A DNA stretch of 64,000 nucleotides from contig NZ_MLHN01000002.1 of assembly GCF_001999285.1 (NCBI RefSeq), positions 62,001 to 126,000 on the forward strand, written 5' to 3'. The DNA is from Rodentibacter genomosp. 1. Its GTDB lineage: Bacteria > Pseudomonadota > Gammaproteobacteria > Enterobacterales > Pasteurellaceae. Shown one piece after another: positions 1-6,503 of this stretch (its first letter is position 1; every line of letters starts with the position of its first letter). The position numbers and the translations under genes are program-made. Below the pieces are notes generated by a model, which worked only from the letters and a program-made list of their open reading frames with translations, ran no database searches and was not told the DNA's origin.

Positions 1-245
1 CGCAACCAAACATTACGAAAATGCTCTCGTTGACGTTTGCGAGGCAGAACAGCAAGCAGTTTTTCGACATAATCAAATTGATGCGGAGCAGCAGCAAATA
101 ACGCCATTTGTGCGCTTGTTGCCTGCGCATTGTCTAAAGTGCGGTTGATTTTGACCGCACTCTCCACCATTAACGCCCGTGCTTCTGCCATTGCCTGTTC
201 GCGCTTGGCAAGATTAAGATCACGTTCAGCTACCCAGTTCATCAT
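1..245 (-). CDS. Phage early-region protein, N-terminal part only
   Basis: The gene runs leftward off the window, so only about the first 81 codons are visible. Two ATG codons stand in tandem at 243-245 and 240-242; an AGGA five bases upstream favours the first. The visible protein starts MMNWVAERDLNLAKREQAMA and is helical and charged, ending in a basic stretch (LPRKRQREHF). It lies farthest downstream in the leftward early operon, where P2-like phages carry replication genes, so it could be the start of a replication protein, but I cannot recognise a catalytic motif. An inverted USS pair (GTGCGGTC...GACCGCAC type) lies inside the coding sequence around residues 29-37. Confidence 0.55.
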   Translation of the reverse strand, partial: MMNWVAERDLNLAKREQAMAEARALMVESAVKINRTLDNAQATSAQMALFAAAPHQFDYVEKLLAVLPRKRQREHFRNVWL

Positions 246-254
246 TGAATCCTT

Positions 255-566
255 TTACATCGCCGTATTGGCTAAATATTCACTATGCAATTCAAAGTAT
301 TCTTTAATTTTGGCGTTGGTCGAATTCACCGCACTAAGTAAATCTTCCAAACTCAACACTTCATATTGCGCCAAGTCATAACGGCGGACTTCTTCAATCG
401 CACCCCAAACCGTGCTATGCAAACCACCAATGGCACGGGTTTTTTGTTTGCCATGCCAACTATCTTGATCGCCCAAAATTTCCAACACCTGAAAGCGAGT
501 GCCAATTGGCATAATTTCTAACGTCGCCCCACAATCTAATGCGATACAAATATTTGTTTCTGCCAT
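255..566 (-). CDS. Hypothetical prophage early protein, 103 aa
   Basis: Family not recognised. The 103-residue product is acidic with no membrane segment; its C-terminal half (from about residue 65) is predicted helical. The start is supported by an AGGAGG ribosome-binding site that overlaps the stop codon of the small gene upstream (TAGGAGG), so translation is probably coupled. It sits in a closely spaced leftward series of small early genes typical of the region between cox/cro and the replication gene in P2-like phages. Confidence 0.6.
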   Translation of the reverse strand: MAETNICIALDCGATLEIMPIGTRFQVLEILGDQDSWHGKQKTRAIGGLHSTVWGAIEEVRRYDLAQYEVLSLEDLLSAVNSTNAKIKEYFELHSEYLANTAM

Positions 567-574
567 TTTTCCTC

Positions 575-688
575 CTAAAAATATTGACTAAGCCAATCCG
601 CTAACAATCCCAACACGACATTCAACACCGCAGCCAAAAGCATTAAGCCCAACACCGCTACAATGAATCCCACAATTACATCAATCAT
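575..688 (-). CDS. Small phage membrane protein, 37 aa
   Basis: A 37-codon ORF beginning MIDVIVGFIVAVLGLML. Nearly the whole product is one hydrophobic helix followed by a short polar end (ADWLSQYF). Its ATG overlaps the stop of the upstream gene (685-927) as ATGA, and its own stop overlaps the ribosome-binding site of the next gene, which is strong evidence that it is translated within the early operon. Function unknown; a small inner-membrane protein is the only safe description. Confidence 0.55.
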   Translation of the reverse strand: MIDVIVGFIVAVLGLMLLAAVLNVVLGLLADWLSQYF

Positions 689-927
689 CTTCTATTCGCT
701 CTCCACATTGCCCAATCTGCCCGTTTTTTTAATAACTCACGCTTCGCCTTAACCGCCTCATCGCCTTTATCTAAAAATTCTTGAAAGGCAACATTGGCGG
801 ATTCATCATCGCCTTTGTCCAAGTGGTAAAAGTAGGCAAACAGCTTTTCTTGCGCCTCGTCCATTTTTTTGTATAAATCTTTGGCGGCAAAGGCGAGAGC
901 GCCACGACTTAAAATAATGGTTGCCAT
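685..927 (-). CDS. Hypothetical prophage early protein, 80 aa
   Basis: An 80-residue product, strongly helical and charged (for example KKMDEAQEKLFAYFYHLDKG) with a basic C-terminus (WAMWRANRR). The stop codon of the gene upstream directly abuts the ATG (TAA followed by ATG at 925-930), and its own stop overlaps the next start. Not recognised as a known family. Position and spacing mark it as part of the early operon; similar small genes of unknown role lie between the Cro/Cox gene and the replication gene in P2-like phages. Confidence 0.6.
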   Translation of the reverse strand: MATIILSRGALAFAAKDLYKKMDEAQEKLFAYFYHLDKGDDESANVAFQEFLDKGDEAVKAKRELLKKRADWAMWRANRR

Positions 928-1290
928 TTATTTACCTCTTCTGTCTATTCGCAAAAATTCCCGCTCGGTAATACTTTGCGGAAATGCCTTTGAAAGTAAC
1001 CGCACTTTGCGAAAGGCTCTGGCTATCTTGAGTTGCCCTTGTTGGGTATAGTGGTGTAGTTTGTAACCGCTATAATGACGGCTTTTTAAATCGCTCAAAT
1101 CCACTTCGGCGATTGTTAATAAAAATTCGCGAAAACCTTGTTGTAAACGGTCAAAACTCCGTTCAACACGGTAACGGCTCTCACCTTTTAAATAATGCAA
1201 AGACTCATCAATACTGGTGAGCTGTGGTACTGCCACTTGATGTTCTCTACAAAATTTTTCTGCTGCACTTTCTGTTTCTAAAACGTACAC
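928..1290 (-). CDS. Hypothetical prophage early protein, 120 aa
   Basis: A 120-residue soluble protein, helical, with a basic C-terminal third. No motif allows a functional call. It is one member of the leftward early series, ending immediately before the 80-aa gene. Its start at 1288-1290 lies 15 bases from the end of the upstream 89-aa gene. The coding sequence contains a USS-like 9-mer near 1000. Confidence 0.6.
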   Translation of the reverse strand: MYVLETESAAEKFCREHQVAVPQLTSIDESLHYLKGESRYRVERSFDRLQQGFREFLLTIAEVDLSDLKSRHYSGYKLHHYTQQGQLKIARAFRKVRLLSKAFPQSITEREFLRIDRRGK

Positions 1291-1305
1291 CGTACACCCC
1301 CTCGC

Positions 1306-1575
1306 TTATTTCCCCGTAACGACATCAACCCATTTCTTAAACCAACGTTTCACAGGGTTGTGCCATTTTGCTGTTTCTAGTTCCGCTACACGGTCGTGCA
1401 GCGATTCATTCAGTAAAACCTGTTGGGCGTTTAACCCAACTTGGTGTGCCACATGGCGTTCCAACACCTTCACTTTCAGCTCCAATGCTTTTACCGTTTT
1501 ATTTAACTGCCACACATTCACTCGTTCAGGTTTACATGTATTTCGGCTGTCGTAGGTATATTTTTTGCTTGCCAT
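1306..1575 (-). CDS. Small coiled-coil prophage protein, 89 aa
   Basis: An 89-residue product with a basic N-terminus (MASKKYTYDSRN), a heptad-like region at about residues 22-66 (LNKTVKALELKVKVLERHV and following) and a basic aromatic C-terminus (VKRWFKKWVDVVTGK). The heptads suggest an oligomerising coiled coil. Family not recognised. It lies between the Ogr-like gene and the 120-aa gene in the leftward early operon. Confidence 0.55.
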   Translation of the reverse strand: MASKKYTYDSRNTCKPERVNVWQLNKTVKALELKVKVLERHVAHQVGLNAQQVLLNESLHDRVAELETAKWHNPVKRWFKKWVDVVTGK

Positions 1576-1666
1576 TTGCTCAAACTCCTAAATTTTGGTT
1601 GCAAAAATCCTGTCGATTGATTTTTATCAAACGACAAGGGTTAAAAATTAAAGGGAAAATTAAAGA

Positions 1667-1912
1667 TTAATCGGTGTCGATTTCTAACTGACGTTCATCA
1701 ATCTGTCTTAACGGCTTATTCGCCATTAACGCTTCAGGGCGTTCGTTATAAGTTGGTGTTCTCACCCGCGTGATTTGGCTGGTGACTTTCAACTCCGTCC
1801 CGCAATTGTTGCAATAAGCAATCACATCAATCACCAACAACCCGATTTTTTCGGAAGTCCGAACCCGAATATTATTGCTTCCGCAGTTCGTACATTTATG
1901 ATCTACATTCAT
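1667..1912 (-). CDS. ogr: Ogr/Delta-like zinc-finger late-gene activator
   Basis: An 81-residue protein with a CxxC (CTNCGSNNIRVRTSEKI) and, about 19 residues later, a second CxxC (CNNC), followed by TSQITRVRTP. The spacing of the cysteine pairs, the RxRTSxxI segment between them and the TxxITRV tail resemble the zinc-binding Ogr/Delta family that activates late promoters of P2-like phages. In P2 itself ogr lies next to gene D; here it sits in the early operon, as the activator would need to be made before the D-to-O late genes. The ATG is preceded by AAAGGTGTG. The alternative is an unrelated zinc-ribbon protein. Confidence 0.65.
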   Translation of the reverse strand: MNVDHKCTNCGSNNIRVRTSEKIGLLVIDVIAYCNNCGTELKVTSQITRVRTPTYNERPEALMANKPLRQIDERQLEIDTD

Positions 1913-1969
1913 TCACACACCTTTGTTATACTCAAAACCATTTATCAATATAAAAAACAGGAGTCACCC

Positions 1970-2398
1970 ATGTTTAATAACGAAGACGAAGTGGAAGCCC
2001 CAAATAACGACTACATTCACAATAGCCATGCTTCAATTCTGCTTGGATCGCTGTATGAATCATTAGAATTTCGTCGCGAACTTGCTCCAAATGCTTTCTT
2101 AGCAATGCTCGCTTCAACTTGCGTAATGCAAGTGTGTCAAAATCCTGCTCATCAGTTAAAAGTAGCAACTGATCAATTTCATCACTTATTTCCGCGAGTG
2201 AACGAAGCTCAACGCTTGTTCGAGCAGCAGCTAAAGCATGTCCTGTGCGAGCTAATGAAACACCGTCAGTTTGGAACCGCACTTTCTCTGCTGAAGACAT
2301 ATCGCGCACTTCCACAGTTTCCATCATCGGAGATTCAGCTTCTATTGCCGCGTCAAGTACCGCAAGAATGGCGACATCATTTTTCGCCTTATTTATAG
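1970..2398 (+). CDS. Alternative rightward ORF overlapping the early gene on the other strand
   Basis: A 142-codon ORF on the opposite strand to the early operon. The start has a good CAGGAG site eight bases upstream, and the N-terminal part (MFNNEDEVEAPNNDYIHNSH) reads like a soluble protein with an LFPRVNEAQRLFEQQ helix near residue 80. Codons are typical of the host, including a USS (ACCGCACTT) in frame. No family recognised. It is antisense over nearly its full length to the leftward ORF 1974-2459; sequence alone does not settle which one is expressed. Confidence 0.35.
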   Translation: MFNNEDEVEAPNNDYIHNSHASILLGSLYESLEFRRELAPNAFLAMLASTCVMQVCQNPAHQLKVATDQFHHLFPRVNEAQRLFEQQLKHVLCELMKHRQFGTALSLLKTYRALPQFPSSEIQLLLPRQVPQEWRHHFSPYL

Positions 2399-2459
2399 CC
2401 TCATGCGCTATTTTCACGAGAAGCTCGGCTTGTGCCGAGTTTTTTTCTAGATCACACAT
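1974..2459 (-). CDS. Hypothetical prophage early protein (competes with an antisense ORF)
   Basis: The chosen start at 2457-2459 (MCDLEKNSAQAELL) has a strong AAAAGGGG site six bases upstream; a TTG 24 bases further upstream is possible. The product of about 161 residues is helical, with an acidic alanine-rich first part and a basic second part, no known motif. It is in line with the other leftward early genes. A rightward ORF (1970-2398) fully overlaps it on the other strand and also looks protein-like, so only one or, unusually, both may be real. Confidence 0.5.
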   Translation of the reverse strand: MCDLEKNSAQAELLVKIAHEAINKAKNDVAILAVLDAAIEAESPMMETVEVRDMSSAEKVRFQTDGVSLARTGHALAAARTSVELRSLAEISDEIDQLLLLTDEQDFDTLALRKLKRALLRKHLEQVRDEILMIHTAIQAELKHGYCECSRYLGLPLRLRY

Positions 2460-2475
2460 ACACACCCCTTTTCTT

Positions 2476-2520
2476 TTACTCAAAAACCTTTCTCAATTGT
2501 TCATCAACGTTGTTTGCCAT
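2476..2520 (-). CDS. Possible 14-codon leader peptide
   Basis: A very short ORF encoding MANNVDEQLRKVFE with a near-ideal AGGAGG four bases before the ATG at 2518-2520. It ends 17 bases before the start of the 161-aa early gene, so it could couple translation to that gene. The quality of the ribosome-binding site is the only evidence; a start for a frame now broken is an alternative. Confidence 0.3.
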   Translation of the reverse strand: MANNVDEQLRKVFE

Positions 2521-2593
2521 AATGCCTCCTGTTATGCCAAAATGTGTACTAACACACCTGAAAGAAAAACAACTAACGCTGCGATATACGCTA

Positions 2594-2826
2594 TGTTCAA
2601 ACGATTATTAAATTTCATCATTAATTGGTCTCTCTTTGCCGCCATCTCCACCCTCACTTTTATCTTATTGAGTGATAATCCTACGCTAACAATAGAAAAC
2701 TATGCGTTTACGCAAGGTCACCTTCGTTGGTTTATTGGTTTACTGATGGCACTGTTTACTTATAAAGAACGCCATTACATCAAAAACGAAATTGAGCGTT
2801 TTGTTCGTTGGATTAAAGCGCTTTAG
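2594..2826 (+). CDS. Small two-helix membrane protein, rightward in the early region
   Basis: A 77-codon ORF from ATG 2594 (MFKRLLNFIINWSLFAAIST). It shows two hydrophobic segments at about residues 7-27 and 43-60 and a basic C-terminus (ERFVRWIKAL), as expected for a small inner-membrane protein. An in-frame ATG at 2543 would add 17 residues. No clear ribosome-binding site precedes either. It converges on the Cro-like gene, overlapping its last 14 bases. In phages such lone opposite-strand membrane genes near the immunity region are often lysogeny-expressed, but no function can be assigned. Confidence 0.45.
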
Positions 2827-3061
2827 CTTTCTTCTCAAAAACCTTTTTCAACCCTTCATAAATCACCGCCCAATCCACATCCGGTCGCAATTCTGTTGGG
2901 TTCACTTCAAAATTGGTGGCTTGCAGAATGGGCGGAATATATTTCACGTCCATTTTTCCACCGTTTATCCATTTCACCACAGATGTTTGACTGACTGCGC
3001 AGATTCTTGCCATATCCGCTTTTCTTCCACAGAGGCTTATTGCTTTGTCAATACCCTTCAT
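2813..3061 (-). CDS. YdaS/Cro-like helix-turn-helix regulator
   Basis: An 82-residue protein with an N-terminal helix-turn-helix: GRKADMARICAVSQTSVVKW is a clear recognition-helix region, followed by INGGKMDVKYIPPILQ. This is the pattern of the YdaS/Cro type of small phage regulators. It is the first gene of the leftward early operon, divergent from the S24 repressor across an operator-rich spacer of about 118 bases. It occupies the place of cox in P2 and cro in lambdoid phages and likely controls the lytic direction. The C-terminal tail is basic (KKVFEKKAKAL). Confidence 0.75.
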   Translation of the reverse strand: MKGIDKAISLCGRKADMARICAVSQTSVVKWINGGKMDVKYIPPILQATNFEVNPTELRPDVDWAVIYEGLKKVFEKKAKAL

Positions 3062-3072
3062 AAGTTACCTTT

Positions 3073-3154
3073 TTCAACTTTGGTTGAAATAAATATTGCA
3101 ACTAAAGTTGAAATAATTCAACTATTATTCAATTGTTTTTTTGTAACCAAAGTT
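3073..3154. promoter_or_regulatory. Operator array of the immunity switch
   Basis: Three similar dyads with half-site AAC/GTT lie between the divergent regulators: 3073-3088 (TTCAAC, 4 bases, GTTGAA), 3099-3110 (CAACTAAAGTTG) and 3144-3155 (TAAC, 4 bases, GTTA). The recurring core is AAC-4 bases-GTT. A weaker half-site lies near 3118-3130. They are placed to let the S24 repressor and the Cro-like protein compete for both promoters. Confidence 0.7.
3093..3121 (-). promoter_or_regulatory. Leftward early promoter
   Basis: On the minus strand TTGAAT (3116-3121), a 17-base spacer and CAATAT (3093-3098) form a plausible sigma-70 promoter for the Cro-like gene. The second operator dyad (3099-3110) lies inside the spacer and the first (3073-3088) at the expected start point, so repressor binding would block it. 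Confidence 0.6.
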
Positions 3155-3179
3155 ATATTTTTACCAATAGGAGATTTTT

Positions 3180-3860
3180 ATGTCTGATTTAGCAACAAGA
3201 CTTCAAGATAAATTGTATGAGCAACGCCTTTCTGTGAATGCTTTTTCTAAAAAAGTGGGGGTTTCTCAACAGGCAATATCGAAAATAATTAGGGGAGAAA
3301 CTCTTAATCCAAAAAATATTCTAGAAATTGCTGCTGCTCTAGGAGTAAATGCGCACTGGTTGAAAACAGGGGAAGGGGAGCCTGACTCGCAATCCGTTAT
3401 AAGAGTGGTGAATATGCAAGAACCGATTAATCAAAATACAGTGCGGGTTGAAATTTTAGAAGTTGAAGCCAGTGCCGGCAACGGAGTGTTTTTAACCGGC
3501 ACAGAACAAGGCTTGCTTGCGCAAGAATTTGATATTGATTTCTTTCGTGAGAAATTTGGACGCAGTAATAGTAATACCCTCAAAATTATTACTGTGTGTG
3601 GCGATAGTATGTATCCCACCTTATCAAGTGGCGATATTCTTTATGTGGATATATCAGAACGTTCTTTTTCCTTTGACGGTTTATATGTATTCACCTATGG
3701 CGAACAAATTTTTATTAAACGCTTACAAAAGGTCGGGCATAAATTACTTGTCATTTCCGATAACCCTGCTTATGAAAAATGGGAAATTACGGACGATGAG
3801 GGACTATTTATTCACGGAAGAGTAGTGTTTAGTTTACCGATGGAAATGCGTAAGTGGTGA
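3180..3860 (+). CDS. Phage repressor, XRE helix-turn-helix plus S24 autoprotease (CI-like)
   Basis: A 226-residue CI/LexA-type repressor. The N-terminal helix-turn-helix (about 8-60) contains FSKKVGVSQQAISKIIRGET. The C-terminal S24 peptidase domain (about 95-220) holds the serine in GDSMYPTLSSGD and the lysine in IFIKRLQKVG. The ASAGNG segment around residue 98 contains an Ala-Gly pair of the kind cut during RecA-stimulated self-cleavage. The family keeps the prophage silent and is inactivated in the SOS response. The start has AGGAG seven bases upstream. It is divergent from the Cro-like gene and is followed within 26 bases by accessory genes probably transcribed with it. Confidence 0.9.
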   Translation: MSDLATRLQDKLYEQRLSVNAFSKKVGVSQQAISKIIRGETLNPKNILEIAAALGVNAHWLKTGEGEPDSQSVIRVVNMQEPINQNTVRVEILEVEASAGNGVFLTGTEQGLLAQEFDIDFFREKFGRSNSNTLKIITVCGDSMYPTLSSGDILYVDISERSFSFDGLYVFTYGEQIFIKRLQKVGHKLLVISDNPAYEKWEITDDEGLFIHGRVVFSLPMEMRKW

Positions 3861-3886
3861 TTTATTAGTAAACAGGAGAATATATT

Positions 3887-4261
3887 ATGAGTGAATTAAA
3901 AGCGAATTTGGTTTGGATTTTCCACCAAGAATGTGAAGCACCGGAAGATGTACAAAACTTATTGGTGACTGGGGAGTATGTTGTTCAGGCATATCGTGCG
4001 TTAAGGGATATTGCGATTTTTACAAATCGCCGTTTAATTGTTCGGGATGCTCAAGGTTTTACTGGAAAAAAAGTTGAGATTTATTCCCTTCCTTATAGCA
4101 GCATTAATATGTGGTCTAGTGAAAATGCAGGGCGATTGTTAGATTTTACGGCAGAAATTGAACTTTGGACAAGGGCTGGACATATCAAGCTACAGCTTGA
4201 TAAAAAAATTGATGTAAGACGGTTCGATAAACTAATCGCAGAATGCATTTTAAGTCAATAG
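3887..4261 (+). CDS. Bacterial PH-domain protein, 124 aa
   Basis: A soluble 124-residue protein, MSELKANLVWIFHQECEAPE onward, with the beta-rich pattern of bacterial pleckstrin-homology-like proteins: a GEYVVQAYRALRDIAIFTNR strand pair, then SLPYSSINMW, and a C-terminal helix (FDKLIAECIL). No signal peptide. The start has AGGAG ten bases upstream. It lies 26 bases after the repressor and 16 before a lipoprotein gene, on the same strand, suggesting expression in the lysogen. Role in the cell unknown; such domains in bacteria appear in stress and membrane-linked proteins. Confidence 0.6.
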   Translation: MSELKANLVWIFHQECEAPEDVQNLLVTGEYVVQAYRALRDIAIFTNRRLIVRDAQGFTGKKVEIYSLPYSSINMWSSENAGRLLDFTAEIELWTRAGHIKLQLDKKIDVRRFDKLIAECILSQ

Positions 4262-4277
4262 CAGGCGGAGTGTTTTT

Positions 4278-5441
4278 ATGAAAAAACTATTTGCTTTAAC
4301 ATTATGTGCAATGGCGGTTGTGGGTTGTGATGATAATACTTCACAAAATCAAAATAATGTTGCTGAGGCAGCTCCTCAAACGGCTCAGTCAACACCTAAT
4401 GTAGCACAAGAAGAAACAATCAAAGCCGTTACACCTGAGAAATTCTTCAATATTCCATTTACAAAAACAGAAAGCGGTCGTGTGATTTTAAATAATGCGA
4501 TTGATCTCTTTCGTCATGATTATGATATTGAAGATAAAACGATTGTTGTTAAGTCTGAAAACCCACTCAAATTAACCTTAAAAGAATCTGTATTTGAGGA
4601 TTTAGATCAAAAAGACATTCGCAATGACTTGGAAAGAAAATTTATTGCGAATATTTTTGAAATTTTTGCACACTTAAATGTGGATAGTGTTGATTTAACG
4701 CTTGAACCAATAAAACAAAATGGCAAGCCATACGGCAAAAATGCAGCAATCAAAGGCAAAATTACCCGTGAAAATGCGCTAAAAGTTCTGCAAACATATA
4801 GCGCAATGAAATCTTTTGATGATTATGTCTCTTTCGATAAAGACGATGAATATAACATCTTGGGCTATTCTCGCTCAAAACGGGCAGATGCGTTTAATCG
4901 GGAAGAGTATCGCAAACAAATTCTCACTGGCTTACTGACTGGAAAAATTGAACAGCCTTATGAAGTGGTGAAACTTCCGCTTGATGTTGATTTCACAAAC
5001 ATACAGGTCAAATTAAAACAAGCCTTTGATCTGTCTCTTTTCCAAAATGATAGTCGGGAACTGGCAAATGGGAATCAGGAATATTCCACAACGATTAGTG
5101 ATTTTGTCAGAGTATATGCGATAGGCAAAGATAAAGAGCATATAGTACAAGTTGCCGTTCAGTTTGCTTTTGTGAATGATGCAAATATTGTTATGCAATC
5201 AACAGGGGGAATTGCGGCAGCCATGCTTGCTACCCCTAATCCGGACAAATCATTTAAGACGGTTACATCAATGATGGATATTGTCGGCAAAAAAATGAAG
5301 AAATCGAAAAATAAAGAAAGTATTGAAGAAACTAAATTAGTTGATGGATTGACTCTCAAACTAACTGTTCATCCTAGCTTAGGTGGCGTTGCATTTTTGA
5401 CGATAGAGAAATTGGAAAAACAACCAAAAGTATTTGATTAA
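4278..5441 (+). CDS. Prophage-encoded lipoprotein, 387 aa
   Basis: An N-terminal lipoprotein signal (MKKLFALTLCAMAVVGCDDN) with cysteine at residue 17 predicts a lipid-anchored envelope protein. A low-complexity Asn/Gln/Ala/Thr linker (about 20-45) follows, then a lysine- and aspartate-rich soluble domain with no recognised family. No transmembrane segment follows. It is AT-richer than the late genes and belongs to the accessory operon behind the repressor. Lipoproteins expressed from prophages often alter the lysogen surface or exclude other phages, but that is inference from position only. Confidence 0.65.
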   Translation: MKKLFALTLCAMAVVGCDDNTSQNQNNVAEAAPQTAQSTPNVAQEETIKAVTPEKFFNIPFTKTESGRVILNNAIDLFRHDYDIEDKTIVVKSENPLKLTLKESVFEDLDQKDIRNDLERKFIANIFEIFAHLNVDSVDLTLEPIKQNGKPYGKNAAIKGKITRENALKVLQTYSAMKSFDDYVSFDKDDEYNILGYSRSKRADAFNREEYRKQILTGLLTGKIEQPYEVVKLPLDVDFTNIQVKLKQAFDLSLFQNDSRELANGNQEYSTTISDFVRVYAIGKDKEHIVQVAVQFAFVNDANIVMQSTGGIAAAMLATPNPDKSFKTVTSMMDIVGKKMKKSKNKESIEETKLVDGLTLKLTVHPSLGGVAFLTIEKLEKQPKVFD

Positions 5442-5679
5442 GGAATCAAAACTGAAAAAACTCACTCCCATTTTAACCGCACTTTTTCTGATTTCTTCCC
5501 CTGTACTTGCCAAGGGGAAGAAAGCGGATACAGAGCAATTTAGTTGTGAGGATTCGATTCCCTATTGCAAACAAATGAAGTCTTGCGCCCAAGCAAAATT
5601 TTACTTAAAGCAATGTGGGATGGATAGATTAGATCAGGATGGCGATGGCGTGCCTTGTGAGAATGTTTGTAGGAGATAA
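5434..5679 (+). CDS. Exported Excalibur-like small cysteine-rich protein
   Basis: The ORF begins with TTG at 5434, overlapping the last codons of the lipoprotein gene. A CTG at 5452, eight bases after AAGGA, would give a cleaner signal peptide (KKLTPILTALFLISSPVLA), so the start is uncertain. The mature part has five or six cysteines and ends in LDQDGDGVPCENVC, the DxDxDGxxCE signature of the Excalibur calcium-binding domain. It is therefore likely a small secreted or periplasmic calcium-binding protein with disulfides. It is coupled to the lipoprotein gene and two bases from the next gene. Confidence 0.65.
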   Translation: MIKESKLKKLTPILTALFLISSPVLAKGKKADTEQFSCEDSIPYCKQMKSCAQAKFYLKQCGMDRLDQDGDGVPCENVCRR

Positions 5680-5681
5680 TA

Positions 5682-6503
5682 ATGTGTGAAAATAAGTTAA
5701 AGTTAATCAAAACAGAAGATGAACTGATAGAATTAGCAAAAGAACAATTTAATACATATAAGGAATGGTTAGATGAATTCTCATCTAACTTAGATTTGGT
5801 GAAAAAGGAAGATAGAATTGACAAGATTGTTTTTTTCTTCCATATCTTGATGTTGGTTAAGGAAGTTTTCTCCAATTTTGAAAATAAGAATTTCTTATCT
5901 GTTCCTATTCTATTACGATCTTTGGTTGAATGCTTTTTGAAATTGGAAGAAATGTGTACAAATGAGCAATTTGGAATGGATAGAGTTACATATTCTGACT
6001 ATAAAGAAAAAGAAAAAATTTTAAAGAATGTAGAAGGAATGTATTCATCAGATGAAAAAGAACGAAAACTTAATGAAATTAGTGAGAAGATAGATAATTT
6101 ATCCAAAAAACTTAATGATCTTGAAAAGGAAAAAGATTTTAAATTAACACCGAAGGCAAAGGAATACTCAAATAAAATAGATGATCAAACGATATATAAT
6201 TCCGTATTTCTTTTGTCAAAGCATACTCATTGTAATTTAGCACAAGTCATTCAATTGCATCATAAAAATAAACAGACAGTGTTAAATCCGATTGGTAACC
6301 TTATTATGCAAAAGGAATATCTTTCACTAACAAACTTCATTTTTATACAATCAATAAGTTTATTTAATAGATTTTTATCAATTTTCAAATTAAACGTAAT
6401 TACCCAACTTTTTTGTGCTACTTTTCCTCTTTCCTCACCGCCACTTCTTCCGCCTCAACCTTCAACTCACACTCCACTTGCGAAGTATAGCCATTGTCGC
6501 TGA
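5682..6503 (+). CDS. Helical accessory protein, possibly DUF5677-like
   Basis: A lysine-rich, very AT-rich gene of 273 codons with ribosome site GGAGATAAT before the ATG. Residues 60-90 (FHILMLVKEVFSNF and SVPILLRSLVECFLKLEE) resemble the helical core of DUF5677-type proteins; a coiled-coil segment follows (residues 120-155). The last 30 or so codons run into gene D on the opposite strand and give an unnatural proline/serine tail, so the original end was probably lost when this cargo joined the phage late region. Base composition is unlike the neighbouring late genes, a sign of separate origin. Function unknown. Confidence 0.5.
   Translation: MCENKLKLIKTEDELIELAKEQFNTYKEWLDEFSSNLDLVKKEDRIDKIVFFFHILMLVKEVFSNFENKNFLSVPILLRSLVECFLKLEEMCTNEQFGMDRVTYSDYKEKEKILKNVEGMYSSDEKERKLNEISEKIDNLSKKLNDLEKEKDFKLTPKAKEYSNKIDDQTIYNSVFLLSKHTHCNLAQVIQLHHKNKQTVLNPIGNLIMQKEYLSLTNFIFIQSISLFNRFLSIFKLNVITQLFCATFPLSSPPLLPPQPSTHTPLAKYSHCR

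Noticed and set aside
2245-2593. Long N-terminal extension of the rightward membrane ORF (to 2245)
   Set aside because: It overlaps the leftward early gene and the 14-codon ORF and has an unnatural serine/alanine-rich composition; starts at 2543 or 2594 are more credible.
4278-5441. Minus-strand ORFs inside the lipoprotein gene
   Set aside because: Shadows of the AT-rich coding frame without ribosome-binding sites.
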